DNA of 46,902 nucleotides from Burkholderiales bacterium (GTDB lineage: Bacteria; Pseudomonadota; Gammaproteobacteria; Burkholderiales; SG8-41), in NCBI GenBank assembly GCA_020854035.1, contig JADZGE010000010.1, forward strand, positions 1 to 46,902, given 5' to 3'. The notes below the pieces were generated by a model. That model saw only the letters and a program-made list of their open reading frames with translations. It had not been told where the DNA came from and did no database searches. Shown here piece by piece: positions 7,947 through 15,980 of the stretch. Position 1 is the stretch's first letter. Each line of letters starts with the position of its first letter. Both the position numbers and the translations under genes were made by a program.

Positions 7947-7962
7947 TGGCACGCCCGTTGCG
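7947..7962 (+). promoter_or_regulatory. Sigma-54 (-24/-12) promoter of the BON operon
   Basis: TGGCACGCCCGTTGCG matches TGGCACG-N4-TTGC at every conserved position, with GG (7948-7949) and GC (7960-7961) twelve bases apart. Transcription should begin at about 7973, leaving a leader of about 45 nt before the coding start with AGGAGG at 8006-8011. Confidence 0.75.
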
Positions 7963-8016
7963 GGCGTTGCGGACGACGTGCTGTTGCGCCATCCAGGTAA
8001 TCCCAAGGAGGTCATG

Positions 8017-8514
8017 ATGCAGAAGCCCAAGGCTCCAAAGGTTCCTGTTGTCGCCGCCCTTGCTGCGGCAATCGTCGCCTCGGTGTCCGCCCATGCGGCA
8101 GACACAATCGCGGCGCCAAGCCCCGAATTCACGCGGCTCGACGCGAACCGCGACGGGTTCCTGAGCCCTGCGGAAACCGCCAAGCTCGACGGGTTCGCCC
8201 GGGCATTCCGGGAAGCCGACGACAATCGCGATGGCCGGCTCGATCCGGCCGAGTTCGCCAAGGCCGAGGCGATCCACGATCGACTGCGCGCCGAGCGCTT
8301 CATGGACGACAGCGTGATCACCGCGAAGGTGAAGGCGCTGCTCCTCAAGGACCCGCTCGTGAGCGCAATCGCCGTGAGCGTCGAGACGCACAAGGGTACC
8401 ATGCTCCTCTCCGGTTTCGTGCCGAGCCCGCAGCACGCGAGGCGCGCTGCGGAGATCGCCGCGGGCGTGGAGGGCGTGGTCGCCGTGAGGAACGGCATCG
8501 TGGTGAAGGGCTGA
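8017..8514 (+). CDS. Secreted EF-hand and BON-domain protein
   Basis: About 165 residues. A signal peptide (VPVVAALAAAIVASVSAHA) is followed by two EF-hand-like Ca2+ loops, DANRDGFLSPAE and DDNRDGRLDPAE, then a BON domain from DDSVITAKVKALLLKDP to GVVAVRNGIVVKG. BON domains bind phospholipid or other envelope components, as in OsmY. The pairing suggests a Ca2+-responsive periplasmic protein. The start at 8017 gives five bases from AGGAGG; the adjacent ATG at 8014 is too close to it. First gene of a four-gene operon behind a sigma-54 promoter and just after glrR, so it is the best candidate GlrR target here. Confidence 0.8.
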   Translation: MQKPKAPKVPVVAALAAAIVASVSAHAADTIAAPSPEFTRLDANRDGFLSPAETAKLDGFARAFREADDNRDGRLDPAEFAKAEAIHDRLRAERFMDDSVITAKVKALLLKDPLVSAIAVSVETHKGTMLLSGFVPSPQHARRAAEIAAGVEGVVAVRNGIVVKG

Positions 8515-8567
8515 CGCGCGGCGTCACGGCGAATCGTCTGCGCATCTGATCGATGGAGGCATGCGAT

Positions 8568-9149
8568 ATGGAAACCGTCGCAAGGAAGGGCGGGTTGCTT
8601 TATCCGATGCTCGTGATCGCCGCGATCGCGGTGATCGCGTTCTCGGCCACGGGCATCGCCACGATGCTGGGATGGATGCCGCCGGCGCTCTCGCGCAGCG
8701 AGCTGGCGCCTTCGCCGCAAGTGCGGTCCGAGGGCGCCGCCGAGCGCGTTCCCCGGATCGCCGGTTCGCCCACGGTGAAGGCGCCCGCGCCCAGGGCACC
8801 CGTCCCGGCCGCCTGCCGCGACTGCGGCGTGGTCGAGTCGATCGTTGCGGTCGAGGTGCCGGGCGAGGGAAGCTGGCTCGGCGCGGCGGGTGGGGCGGTG
8901 GTCGGCGGTCTCCTCGGCAACCAGGTCGGCCGCGGTAACGGAAGGACGGCCGCGACCGTCGCCGGCGCCGGTGCGGGTGCGTTCGCAGGAAACGAGATCG
9001 AGAAGAGCATGACGAGCAGCATCCGCTACCAGGTGAGCGTGCGAATGGCGGATGGAACCTCCCGCGTGTTTCACGAGGCGCCGCCGCCCGCCTACGGCGT
9101 CGGGCAGAAGGTCCGCATTACCCCGCAGGGTGTGCTCGTTTCCGGTTAA
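8568..9149 (+). CDS. Glycine-zipper 2TM-domain envelope protein
   Basis: A 193-residue protein. The start at 8568 is preceded by ATGGAGG eight bases upstream; an in-frame ATG at 8553 overlaps that ribosome site and is less likely. One N-terminal membrane helix (MLVIAAIAVIAFSATGIATML) leads to a Pro/Ala-rich linker, a CRDC cysteine pair, then the glycine-zipper motif GAAGGAVVGGLLGNQVGRGNG with GAGAGAFAGNEIEK. This is like SlyB, PcpY and the rickettsial 17-kDa antigen. The C-terminal beta-rich part (YQVSVRMADGTSRVF) is common in that family. Such proteins help stabilise the outer membrane. It is anchored by a membrane helix, not a lipid. Second gene of the predicted sigma-54 operon. Confidence 0.8.
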   Translation: METVARKGGLLYPMLVIAAIAVIAFSATGIATMLGWMPPALSRSELAPSPQVRSEGAAERVPRIAGSPTVKAPAPRAPVPAACRDCGVVESIVAVEVPGEGSWLGAAGGAVVGGLLGNQVGRGNGRTAATVAGAGAGAFAGNEIEKSMTSSIRYQVSVRMADGTSRVFHEAPPPAYGVGQKVRITPQGVLVSG

Positions 9150-9160
9150 GCGGGGCGCAC

Positions 9161-10063
9161 ATGATCGATACCCTGCACCCCGGCTCGGGCGGCGCGCAGC
9201 GCTGGCCAGGCTCGCGCCAGGCGTTGACCCACGTGCTGCTCGCGGCAACGGCGCTGGCGATTGCCACCTCGCTGCCCGCCCTCGCGGAACTGGTCCTCTG
9301 CCGCTGGTGGCCGCGCGTAGCCGTCGATGCGGATCTCCTCGTAGCGAGCGAGATCGCCCTCGCGACGGCTCTGCTGGTCGCGTTGAACGTGACCCGCGTT
9401 GCCTGGCAGAACCGTGAACGGGCCCGCGTTGCCGACGCCGCTGCGCTCGTCTATGCGCGCGAGAACCGCGGGTACCTCGCCAGCTGGCGCGAGCGTCGCA
9501 TGCTGCGCCGGCTGCCGCCGGCGCGCGACGCGTGCGTGCTCACGCTGAGCGGTTTCGACACGTTCGCGGCATCGGGAAGCCTGCTCAACGAGCCCCTCGC
9601 GCATGCGTACGAGATCCGCGTCCTGCTGCTCAACCCGCTCGCTGAAGGCGCGCGCCGGCGGGTCGATGCGCTGCCGGCCGAAGTCACGCTCGGCTCGTTC
9701 GCCGGTGAAGTCGAGGCGAGCATCCCGTTTCTCGCCGGATTGCGCCGTCAAGGCAAAGCCGTGACTCTCAGGTTCTACGAGCGCGAGCCGTTCTGGAAAG
9801 TTGCCGTTCTCGGCGATCACGCGTGGGTTCAGCACTGCCACCGCAGGCACGAGATCAAGCACGAGCCGGAGTATGTGTTCGCGCTCAACCGCGCGAGCCC
9901 GCGCCGCGGGCTTTTCGTTCCGTTCTACCGGCACTTTCTCGACGAGTGGCACGACCCGGCGCACCCGTATTACGACTTCGAGACGGGAGACCTCGTGTAC
10001 CGGGACGGAAAAGGGAGGGAGCTTTGCTGCGAGCCATCCCGGCCGGCGGGTGGGGCGCAGTGA
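9161..10063 (+). CDS. Two-helix membrane protein with a possible PLD-like cytoplasmic domain
   Basis: A 300-residue protein, no family recognised with certainty. Two membrane helices at about residues 22-45 and 60-80 are followed by a charged linker (WQNRERARVADAAALVYARENRG) and a soluble domain. CVLTLSGFDTFAASGSLL and YEIRVLLLNPLAEGARRRV resemble the start of PLD-like/DUF5919-type signalling domains. I see no HKD catalytic motif, so any such domain would be inactive. The C-terminal part (LFVPFYRHFLDEWHDPAHPYYDFETGDLVY) is rich in aromatic and acidic residues. Third gene of the operon, 11 bp after the glycine-zipper gene and overlapping the next gene by four bases. Confidence 0.65.
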   Translation: MIDTLHPGSGGAQRWPGSRQALTHVLLAATALAIATSLPALAELVLCRWWPRVAVDADLLVASEIALATALLVALNVTRVAWQNRERARVADAAALVYARENRGYLASWRERRMLRRLPPARDACVLTLSGFDTFAASGSLLNEPLAHAYEIRVLLLNPLAEGARRRVDALPAEVTLGSFAGEVEASIPFLAGLRRQGKAVTLRFYEREPFWKVAVLGDHAWVQHCHRRHEIKHEPEYVFALNRASPRRGLFVPFYRHFLDEWHDPAHPYYDFETGDLVYRDGKGRELCCEPSRPAGGAQ

Positions 10064-10344
10064 CCGTTGCGCGTGCCGTCGGGGCCTTGCTGGCGTTGGC
10101 CGTCGTGGCGGGCGGCTGTGCCGGCGTCCCGCCGGCCGGACGCCCGCCCGCCGGGGAGGCGTCGCGCGGGCCCGAGCCGCACAATCTCACCGGCTTTTCG
10201 CCCGCCTTCAGGGAGGGATACGTCGCGGGCTGCGGCAGCGCGAAGTCGGGCGAACAGCGCCGCGATGGCGCCCGCTACACGGGGGAGCCGGACTACGCGA
10301 TGGGCTGGGACGACGGCTATTCGATTTGCGCCAGGCGCAAATGA
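10060..10344 (+). CDS. Small lipoprotein, function unknown
   Basis: A 94-residue protein starting at a GTG that overlaps the preceding stop codon (GTGA), showing translational coupling. The signal peptide ends in lipobox VAGGC (Cys20). The mature part has the segment GFSPAFREGYVAGCGSAKSG and the ending GEPDYAMGWDDGYSIC, with two cysteines that could form a disulfide. The FxxGYxxGC...GWxDGY pattern recurs in small proteobacterial lipoproteins of unknown role. Last gene of the predicted GlrR/sigma-54 envelope operon. Confidence 0.65.
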   Translation: MTVARAVGALLALAVVAGGCAGVPPAGRPPAGEASRGPEPHNLTGFSPAFREGYVAGCGSAKSGEQRRDGARYTGEPDYAMGWDDGYSICARRK

Positions 10345-10360
10345 GGCACCAGCCGCACGT

Positions 10361-10441
10361 GTGCAGTTGGCAGCGGCGAGTGGCAGAGGCGCCGGGCGTC
10401 AGGTGTTTGCGGCTGACGGCTGACGGCTGACGGCTGACGGG
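10361..10441. repeat. 7-bp tandem repeat array
   Basis: GGCTGAC is repeated four times exactly at 10411-10438. Upstream (10361-10390) are degenerate heptamers of another type (CAGTTGG, CAGCGGC, GAGTGGC). The array ends just before the spoT stop codon (10448) and fills the gap between two convergent transcription units. Confidence 0.8.
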
Positions 10442-10447
10442 CGGCGT

Positions 10448-12562
10448 TCAGCCCTTGACGCGCGTGATCCTCGCCACCTCGGGTATGCGTCGCAGTTCGC
10501 GCACGATGCCCGCGAGGTGCAGCCGGTTCTGGACCTGCAGCGTGAAGAGCATGTTGGTGTAGTCGCTGCCGTCCTCGGGGTCGATCGCCACGTTCTGGAT
10601 GTTGGATCCGGCCTCCGCGATCTCGGCCGCCACCTTCGCGAGCACCCCGCGCCGGTTCGCCACCACGAGCTTGATGCTCACGTCGAAGGGCTTGCGCGTT
10701 TCCGGGTCCCACGAGACGTCGAGCATGCGTTCGGGATCGTTGCGGCCCCTGGCGATCACGGGGCAGTCGTGGGTGTGGATCACGATGCCCTGGCCCTTGC
10801 TGATGATCCCCACGATCGGGTCGCCGGGGATGGGCTTGCAGCAGTGCGCGTACTGCACGGCCACGCCCTCGGAGCCGCGGATGACGACCGAGCCCGGCGG
10901 CGGCGCCTCGTGCGGGCCGGGCGCGGCGAGCGAGAGCAGCTTCCGCGCAACCACCGCGGCGAGGCGCTTGCCGAGCCCGACGTCGGAGACGATCTCCTGC
11001 TTCGACTTCACCCCGGCCTCGCGCGTCAACTGCTCCCATTGCGCGTCGCTGATGGCGGCGGCCGAGGAGCCGAGCGCGGCGAGCGTCTGGTTGAGCAGCC
11101 GCTCGCCGAGCTGCACGGATTCCTGGAAGTGCATCGTTTTCAGGAAGTGCCTGATCCGCGAGCGCGCCTTGGCCGAAACCACGAAGTTCAGCCAGGAGGG
11201 GTTGGGCTTGGCGTGCGCGGCCGTGATGATCTCCACGCGGTCCCCGGTCTTCAACTCGGTGCGCAGCGGCAGGAGCTCCTGGTTGATCTTGACCGCGACG
11301 CAGCGGTTGCCGATGTCGGTGTGCACGGCGTAGGCGAAATCGACGGCGGTGGCGCCCCGCGGCAGCGACAGGATCCTGCCGCGCGGCGTGAAGACGTAGA
11401 TCTCGTCGGGAAAGAGGTCGACCTTCAGGTGCTCGAGGAACTCGACCGAGTCCCCCGATTGCGACTGCAGCTCGAGCAGGCTCTGCAGCCACTGGTGGGT
11501 CTTCTTCTGCAGCTCCGAGAGGGAAGTGTCCGAGCTCTTGTAGAGCCAGTGCGAGGCGACCCCGGCTTCGGCGATCTTGTGCATCTCCTGCGTGCGGATC
11601 TGGATCTCGAGCGGCGAGCCGAGCGGCCCGAAGAGCGTGGTGTGCAGCGACTGGTAGCCGTTCGCCTTGGGGATGGCGATGTAGTCCTTGAACTTGCCCG
11701 GGATCGGCTTGTAGAGCGCGTGCAGCGCGCCGAGCGCGAGGTAGCAGGCCGCAACGTCGTTGACGATGATGCGGAAGCCGAAGACGTCGAGCACCTGCGC
11801 GAAAGCGAGGTGCTTCTCGCGCATCTTGCGGTAGATCGAATAGAGGTGCTTCTCGCGCCCGTGCACCTGCGCTTCGACCCCGCCCGCCTTGAGCTTGCGG
11901 CGGATCGCGTCGAGTACCTTGCCCACCACTTCGCGGCGGTTGCCGCGCGCGCCCTTCACCGCGCGCGCGAGCACGCGGTAGCGCTCCGGGAAGACGTGCG
12001 CGAACGAGAGATCCTCGAGCTCCTGGAAGATGGCGTTCAGCCCCAGGCGGTTGGCGATGGGTGCGTAGATCTCCAGCGTTTCGCGCGCGACGCGGCGGCG
12101 CTTCTCGGGCTCGACCGCTTCCAGCGTGCGCATGTTGTGCAGCCGGTCCGCGAGCTTGATCAGGATCACGCGCACGTCGCGCGCCATCGCGAGCAGCATC
12201 TTGCGGAAGTTCTCCGCCTGCGCCTCCTCCTGCGTCTCGAACTCGATCTTGTCGAGCTTGGAGACGCCGTCGACCAGCTCGGCGACCGGCTTGCCGAAAT
12301 TGCGGGAGATCTCGGTCTTGGTGACCGCCGTGTCTTCCATCACGTCGTGCAGCAGCGCGGCGGTGAGCGCCTGCGGATCGAGGTGCCACTGGGCGAGGAT
12401 GTTCGCGACCGCCAGCGGGTGCGAGATGTAGGGCTCGCCGGACTTGCGGAACTGGCCTTCGTGCGCGGCCTCGCTGAAGTCGTAGGCCGACTGAAGCTGC
12501 GAGATGTCCTCCGGCTTCAGGTAGCCGGACCACTCCTTGAACAGGACGGGAGCGGTCTCCAT
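10448..12562 (-). CDS. spoT: Bifunctional (p)ppGpp synthetase/hydrolase (SpoT/Rel type)
   Basis: About 704 residues. The HD hydrolase domain has the intact HDxxED motif (LLHDVMEDT, about residues 70-78). The synthetase domain includes FGFRIIV, KFKDYIAIPKANGYQSLHTT and EIQIRTQEMHKIAEAGVASHW. It is followed by TGS (DEIYVFTPRGRILSLPRGAT), a CC/zinc-finger-like region (YAHCCKPIPGDPIVG) and a C-terminal ACT domain. Hydrolase residues are present, so this is SpoT rather than hydrolase-dead RelA. It makes and breaks the stringent-response alarmone. I chose the ATG at 12562. An upstream in-frame ATG at 12583 would add MLHPSSF, encoded by a 7-bp repeat array and probably not native. The order gmk-rpoZ-spoT is classic. 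Confidence 0.93.
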   Translation of the reverse strand: METAPVLFKEWSGYLKPEDISQLQSAYDFSEAAHEGQFRKSGEPYISHPLAVANILAQWHLDPQALTAALLHDVMEDTAVTKTEISRNFGKPVAELVDGVSKLDKIEFETQEEAQAENFRKMLLAMARDVRVILIKLADRLHNMRTLEAVEPEKRRRVARETLEIYAPIANRLGLNAIFQELEDLSFAHVFPERYRVLARAVKGARGNRREVVGKVLDAIRRKLKAGGVEAQVHGREKHLYSIYRKMREKHLAFAQVLDVFGFRIIVNDVAACYLALGALHALYKPIPGKFKDYIAIPKANGYQSLHTTLFGPLGSPLEIQIRTQEMHKIAEAGVASHWLYKSSDTSLSELQKKTHQWLQSLLELQSQSGDSVEFLEHLKVDLFPDEIYVFTPRGRILSLPRGATAVDFAYAVHTDIGNRCVAVKINQELLPLRTELKTGDRVEIITAAHAKPNPSWLNFVVSAKARSRIRHFLKTMHFQESVQLGERLLNQTLAALGSSAAAISDAQWEQLTREAGVKSKQEIVSDVGLGKRLAAVVARKLLSLAAPGPHEAPPPGSVVIRGSEGVAVQYAHCCKPIPGDPIVGIISKGQGIVIHTHDCPVIARGRNDPERMLDVSWDPETRKPFDVSIKLVVANRRGVLAKVAAEIAEAGSNIQNVAIDPEDGSDYTNMLFTLQVQNRLHLAGIVRELRRIPEVARITRVKG

Positions 12563-12660
12563 GAAGGACGAGGGATGAAGCATGAAGGAGGAAAAAAACC
12601 GGGAATCGGGCGGTCCCCCTGCATCTCCTTCATCCTTCCGCCTTCATCCTTCCGGTTTTC
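12561..12660. repeat. Inverted pair of 7-bp repeat arrays between rpoZ and spoT
   Basis: Left array 12561-12590 (ATGAAGG, ACGAGGG, ATGAAGC, ATGAAGG). Right array about 12622-12655 (CTCCTTC, ATCCTTC, CGCCTTC, ATCCTTC), its inverse. They flank about 30 bp and could fold into a long imperfect hairpin in the rpoZ-spoT transcript. Confidence 0.7.
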
Positions 12661-12662
12661 GC

Positions 12663-12869
12663 TCAGCTCTGCCCCTTGTTGAGGATCTCCGCGCCGTAGC
12701 GGCCGGCGGCGAGCTCGCGCAGCGCGATCACGGTCGGCTTGTCGCGGTTCGCTTCCATCATGGGCTGGGCGCCGTTCGTGATCTGGCGCGCGCGGTAGGT
12801 CGCCGCGAGCGACATGTCGAAGCGGTTCGGTATGACCTTGAGGCAGTCGTCAACGGTGATGCGTGCCAT
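12663..12869 (-). CDS. rpoZ: RNA polymerase omega subunit
   Basis: A 68-residue protein with the family core [31 protein letters not shown] and [19 protein letters not shown]. Omega helps assemble the beta-prime subunit and, in proteobacteria, forms part of a ppGpp site on RNA polymerase, which fits its place between gmk and spoT. Length is normal for a betaproteobacterium. Confidence 0.95.
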   Translation of the reverse strand: MARITVDDCLKVIPNRFDMSLAATYRARQITNGAQPMMEANRDKPTVIALRELAAGRYGAEILNKGQS

Positions 12870-12887
12870 CGTGCGTAACTCCCGTCG

Positions 12888-13487
12888 CTAGCGTTTGATG
12901 AAATCGCCGTGACGGGCATGCTGGCGGGAACGCTTCAAGCGTTCCGCCCGGATGATGCTGCGCAGGTCGAGCGCCGCCCGGCCGAAGTCCTCGTTAATGA
13001 TAACATAGTCGTAGTCCACCACGCGGGCCATTTCCTCCTCCGCCATCGCGAGCCGGCGGGCTATGACCTCCGTCCCGTCCTGCGCGCGGGCCATGAGCCG
13101 CGAACGCAACACGTCGATCGACGGGGGCAGGATGAATATCGCGACGGCCGGCATCAGCTCGCGCACCTGCCGCGCTCCCTGCCAGTCGATTTCCAGCAGC
13201 ACGTCGTGCCCGCTCGCGAGCTGCCCTGCGATGCCTTCGCGCGACGTGCCGTAGAGGTGGCCGTAGATCTCCGCGCTTTCCAGGAATTCCCCGGCCGCCC
13301 GCATGCGCTCGAACCCGTCTCGCGAGACGAAGTGATAGTGCGTGCCCTCGGTCTCCCCGGGGCGCGGCGCCCGGGTCGTGTGCGATATCGACAGCACGAC
13401 ACCGGGCTCGTCCTCGAGCAGGGCGCGCACGAGGCTCGTCTTGCCCCCGCCGGAGGGTGCGCTGACGATGAAGAGGATGCCCGGCAT
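12888..13487 (-). CDS. gmk: Guanylate kinase
   Basis: A 199-residue enzyme that converts GMP and ATP to GDP and ADP. The P-loop is SAPSGGGKTS (residues 8-17). The GMP-binding region is SHTTRAPRPGETEGTHYHFV, and DVLLEIDWQGARQV holds the Walker-B-like aspartate. The C-terminal part follows the standard fold. It lies 18 bp upstream of rpoZ on the same strand. The product feeds the GTP pool used by SpoT. An array of 7-bp repeats starts right before the gene. Confidence 0.96.
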   Translation of the reverse strand: MPGILFIVSAPSGGGKTSLVRALLEDEPGVVLSISHTTRAPRPGETEGTHYHFVSRDGFERMRAAGEFLESAEIYGHLYGTSREGIAGQLASGHDVLLEIDWQGARQVRELMPAVAIFILPPSIDVLRSRLMARAQDGTEVIARRLAMAEEEMARVVDYDYVIINEDFGRAALDLRSIIRAERLKRSRQHARHGDFIKR

Positions 13488-13490
13488 GTG

Positions 13491-13532
13491 TCTGGGGATC
13501 GGGGACTGGAGACCGGGGACCGGAGACGGGCA
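13491..13532. repeat. 7-bp tandem repeat array upstream of gmk
   Basis: Six units in phase: TCTGGGG, ATCGGGG, ACTGGAG, ACCGGGG, ACCGGAG, ACGGGCA. It begins three bases upstream of the gmk start codon, in the place where a leader should be. Confidence 0.7.
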
Positions 13533-13608
13533 GAAGATGTTCCCTGCCGTCGTCGTCCGGCCGCACTACCGCCTCACGGGTCTCGTGTTTCCAGTCTCCT
13601 CGCTCCGG

Positions 13609-14475
13609 TCATTCGATGTTCTGCACCTGCTCGCGCATCTGCTCGATCAGCACCTTCAGTTCGATCGCCGACTGGCTCACCGCGAGGTCGGCCGACTTGG
13701 AACCGAGCGTGTTCGCCTCCCGGTTCATTTCCTGCATGAGGAAATCGAGGCGCTTGCCGGCCGCGCCGCCCTCGGCCAGCACGCGCCTGACCTCCGCGAC
13801 GTGCGTCGAGAGGCGCGAGAGCTCCTCGTCGACGTCGATCTTGGTCGCGAAGAGCGTGACCTCCTGCCGGATGCGCTCGTCGTCCGTTCCGGAAAGCGAC
13901 TCCTTCAGCCGCGCCGCGAGCTTCTCCCGGAACGCGGCGACGCTCTGCGGGATGATGGGGGCCACGAGCGCGATTCGCGCCTCCACCGCGGCGAGCCGCT
14001 CGAGCATGAGCTCGCGCAGGCGCGCGCCCTCGCGGCGGCGCGTCGCGGCGAGTTCCTCGATCGCGGTCCCGAGGAGTTCGCGGCAGGCCTTCTTCAGCTC
14101 CTCGACCGGCACGGCTTCGGCGCCGAGCATGCCGGGCCAGCGAAGCACGTCCGCGACGCCGAGGTCCCCCGCTCCCGGCAGCGCCGCGCGGACCTGCGCC
14201 GCGAGCGCGATCACCTCGCGCAGCAACGTTTCGTTCAGTCGCGGCGCCTGCGCCGCCGCCGAGCCCGTCGTGACCGTGGCGCGGCAATCGAGCTTGCCCC
14301 GCCCGAAGCGCGCGGCAATCGCCTCGCGCAGCTGCGGCTCGACGCCGCGCAGTTCGTCCGGCAGCCGGAACTGGATGTCGAGGTAGCGGTGGTTGACCGA
14401 CCGCAGCTCGAGGTTCAGCACCCCGCACGAGAACTCGCGCGAGCCCGCCGCGTAGCCGGTCATGCTGTGGATCAT
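13609..14475 (-). CDS. yicC: YicC-family endoribonuclease
   Basis: A 288-residue protein with the YicC N-terminal signature MIHSMTGYA, the LRSVNHRYLDIQFRLPDE segment, and the DUF1732 C terminus GKRLDFLMQEMNREANTLGSKS ending in LKVLIEQMREQVQNIE. YicC proteins cleave or promote turnover of RNA, including small RNAs, and are usually near gmk. Here gmk lies 121 bp downstream on the same strand. The start codon overlaps a 7-bp repeat array. Confidence 0.93.
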   Translation of the reverse strand: MIHSMTGYAAGSREFSCGVLNLELRSVNHRYLDIQFRLPDELRGVEPQLREAIAARFGRGKLDCRATVTTGSAAAQAPRLNETLLREVIALAAQVRAALPGAGDLGVADVLRWPGMLGAEAVPVEELKKACRELLGTAIEELAATRRREGARLRELMLERLAAVEARIALVAPIIPQSVAAFREKLAARLKESLSGTDDERIRQEVTLFATKIDVDEELSRLSTHVAEVRRVLAEGGAAGKRLDFLMQEMNREANTLGSKSADLAVSQSAIELKVLIEQMREQVQNIE

Positions 14476-14514
14476 GGGAGACGGGTGATCCGTGATGGGT
14501 GATGAGCGATGGGT
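14473..14514. repeat. 7-bp tandem repeat array between yicC and rph
   Basis: Six units in phase: CATGGGA, GACGGGT, GATCCGT, GATGGGT, GATGAGC, GATGGGT. The array includes the yicC start codon, so it also forms the leader of that gene. Confidence 0.7.
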
Positions 14515-14606
14515 GCCATCGTCGTTCCGGGCGGGTTCGATTTACGAGGCCGGGATTACCGGTTACCATGGACCGCTCCGGAAAGATAGCATACTCAGGG
14601 AGTTAC

Positions 14607-15323
14607 ATGCGCTCCAGCGGACGCCAGCCGGATGAACTGCGCGCGGTTCGGCTGACGCGCGGTTACACGCGGCACGCCGAGGGCTCGGTGCTCGCCGAGT
14701 TCGGCGACACGAAGGTGCTCTGCACCGCGAGCGTCATCGAGCGCCAGCCGCCGCACCTCGCCGGGAAACCGCTCGGCTGGGTGACGGCGGAGTACGGCAT
14801 GCTGCCCCGTTCGACCAATACCCGCACCGACCGCGAGGCGGCCCGCGGCAGGCAGTCGGGTCGCACCCAGGAGATCCAGCGCCTGATCGGCCGCGCGCTG
14901 CGCGCCGTGGTGGATCTCGGGCGGCTCGGCGAGCGGACGATCCATCTCGACTGCGACGTGATCCAGGCCGACGGCGGCACACGCACGGCCGCGATCACCG
15001 GCGCGTTCGTCGCGCTGCACGATGCCGTCTCGCACCTGCTCGCGCGCGGTGCGATCGGATCGAGCCCGGTCACCGATTTCGTCGCCGCGGTGTCGGTTGG
15101 TGTGCACGAGGGCGTGCCGGTGCTCGATCTCGACTACGCGGAGGATTCGGCCTGCTCGACCGACATGAACGTGGTGATGACGGGAAAGGGCGGCCTCGTG
15201 GAGGTGCAGGGGACGGCGGAAGGCGCCCCCTTCACGCGACCGGAGCTCGAGGCGATGCTGGAGCTGGCGGATCGCGGCATTCGCCGGCTCGTCGCCGCGC
15301 AGCGCGCGGCGTTGCGGGGCTGA
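14607..15323 (+). CDS. rph: Ribonuclease PH
   Basis: A 238-residue phosphorolytic 3'-5' exoribonuclease that trims tRNA 3' ends. It begins [20 protein letters not shown] and contains [17 protein letters not shown], the RNA-binding arginine-rich loop ([20 protein letters not shown]) and the active-site stretch [20 protein letters not shown]. Length is normal. AGGGAG at 14597-14602 supports the start at 14607; in-frame ATGs upstream would add non-conserved residues. First gene of rph-rdgB-hemW, divergent from yicC. Confidence 0.95.
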   Translation: MRSSGRQPDELRAVRLTRGYTRHAEGSVLAEFGDTKVLCTASVIERQPPHLAGKPLGWVTAEYGMLPRSTNTRTDREAARGRQSGRTQEIQRLIGRALRAVVDLGRLGERTIHLDCDVIQADGGTRTAAITGAFVALHDAVSHLLARGAIGSSPVTDFVAAVSVGVHEGVPVLDLDYAEDSACSTDMNVVMTGKGGLVEVQGTAEGAPFTRPELEAMLELADRGIRRLVAAQRAALRG

Positions 15324-15329
15324 ACCGAC

Positions 15330-15980
15330 TTGAAGAAACTCGTCATTGCGAGCGGCAACTCCGGCAAGCTCCGCGAGTTCCGCGAGTTGCTCGCCGCGCG
15401 CGGGATCGAGGTCATCCCGCAGGGCGAACTCGGTGTCCCGGACGCCGACGAGCCGCACGAGACCTTCGTCGAGAACGCGCTCGCCAAGGCGCGGCACGCA
15501 AGCCGCGTCGCCGGTCTTCCCGCCTTTGCCGACGATTCCGGCATTTGCGTGACGGCGCTCGCGGGCGCGCCGGGCGTGCGTTCGGCGCGCTACGCCGGCC
15601 CGCCTCCCGCGGGATCACCCGAGGGGCGCGCGGCGCAGGACGCGCGCAACAACGAGAAGCTCGTCGCCGCGCTCGCGGGCAGTGCCGACCGGCGCGCGCA
15701 TTACTGTTGCGTGATCGTGCTGGTGCGCCACGCGACGGACCCCGAGCCGCTGATCGCCGAGGGGCGCTGGCACGGCGAAGTCGTCGCCGCGCCGCGCGGA
15801 ACGAACGGGTTCGGCTACGATCCTCATTTCCTGATTCCCGCGCTGGGCCGCACGGCCGCCGAACTGCCCGCGGCGGAGAAGAACAGGATCAGCCACCGCG
15901 GGTGCGCGATAGCGGCGTTGCTTGCGCAACTCCACGAAGATCCGGGATTCGGGAATCGGGATTCGGACAGGGCGTCATGA
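15330..15980 (+). CDS. rdgB: RdgB/HAM1 non-canonical purine NTP pyrophosphatase
   Basis: A 216-residue enzyme that clears dITP, XTP and ITP from the nucleotide pool. It starts at TTG six bases after rph, with the signature KLVIASGNSGKLREFRELL, followed by ADDSGICVTALAGAPGVRSARYAG, GTNGFGYDPHFLIP and the end motif KNRISHRGCA. The last residues (DPGFGNRDSDRAS) are an extra tail encoded by a 7-bp repeat array (15939-15966). The stop codon overlaps the hemW start. Confidence 0.94.
   Translation: MKKLVIASGNSGKLREFRELLAARGIEVIPQGELGVPDADEPHETFVENALAKARHASRVAGLPAFADDSGICVTALAGAPGVRSARYAGPPPAGSPEGRAAQDARNNEKLVAALAGSADRRAHYCCVIVLVRHATDPEPLIAEGRWHGEVVAAPRGTNGFGYDPHFLIPALGRTAAELPAAEKNRISHRGCAIAALLAQLHEDPGFGNRDSDRAS

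Larger units (their letters stand above)
7589..8013. other. 425-bp gene-free control region between glrR and the BON operon
   Basis: No coding frame is evident. In order it holds a 26-bp perfect palindrome (7749-7774), a GlrR-type site (7810-7827), an IHF-like site (7842-7854), a sigma-54 promoter (7947-7962) and a strong ribosome site (8006-8011). Nothing specific is recognised in 7589-7748; no U-tract terminator is seen after glrR. Confidence 0.6.

Noticed and set aside
12563..12583. Upstream spoT start adding MLHPSSF
   Set aside because: Those codons are part of a 7-bp repeat array, and similarity begins only after the ATG at 12562.
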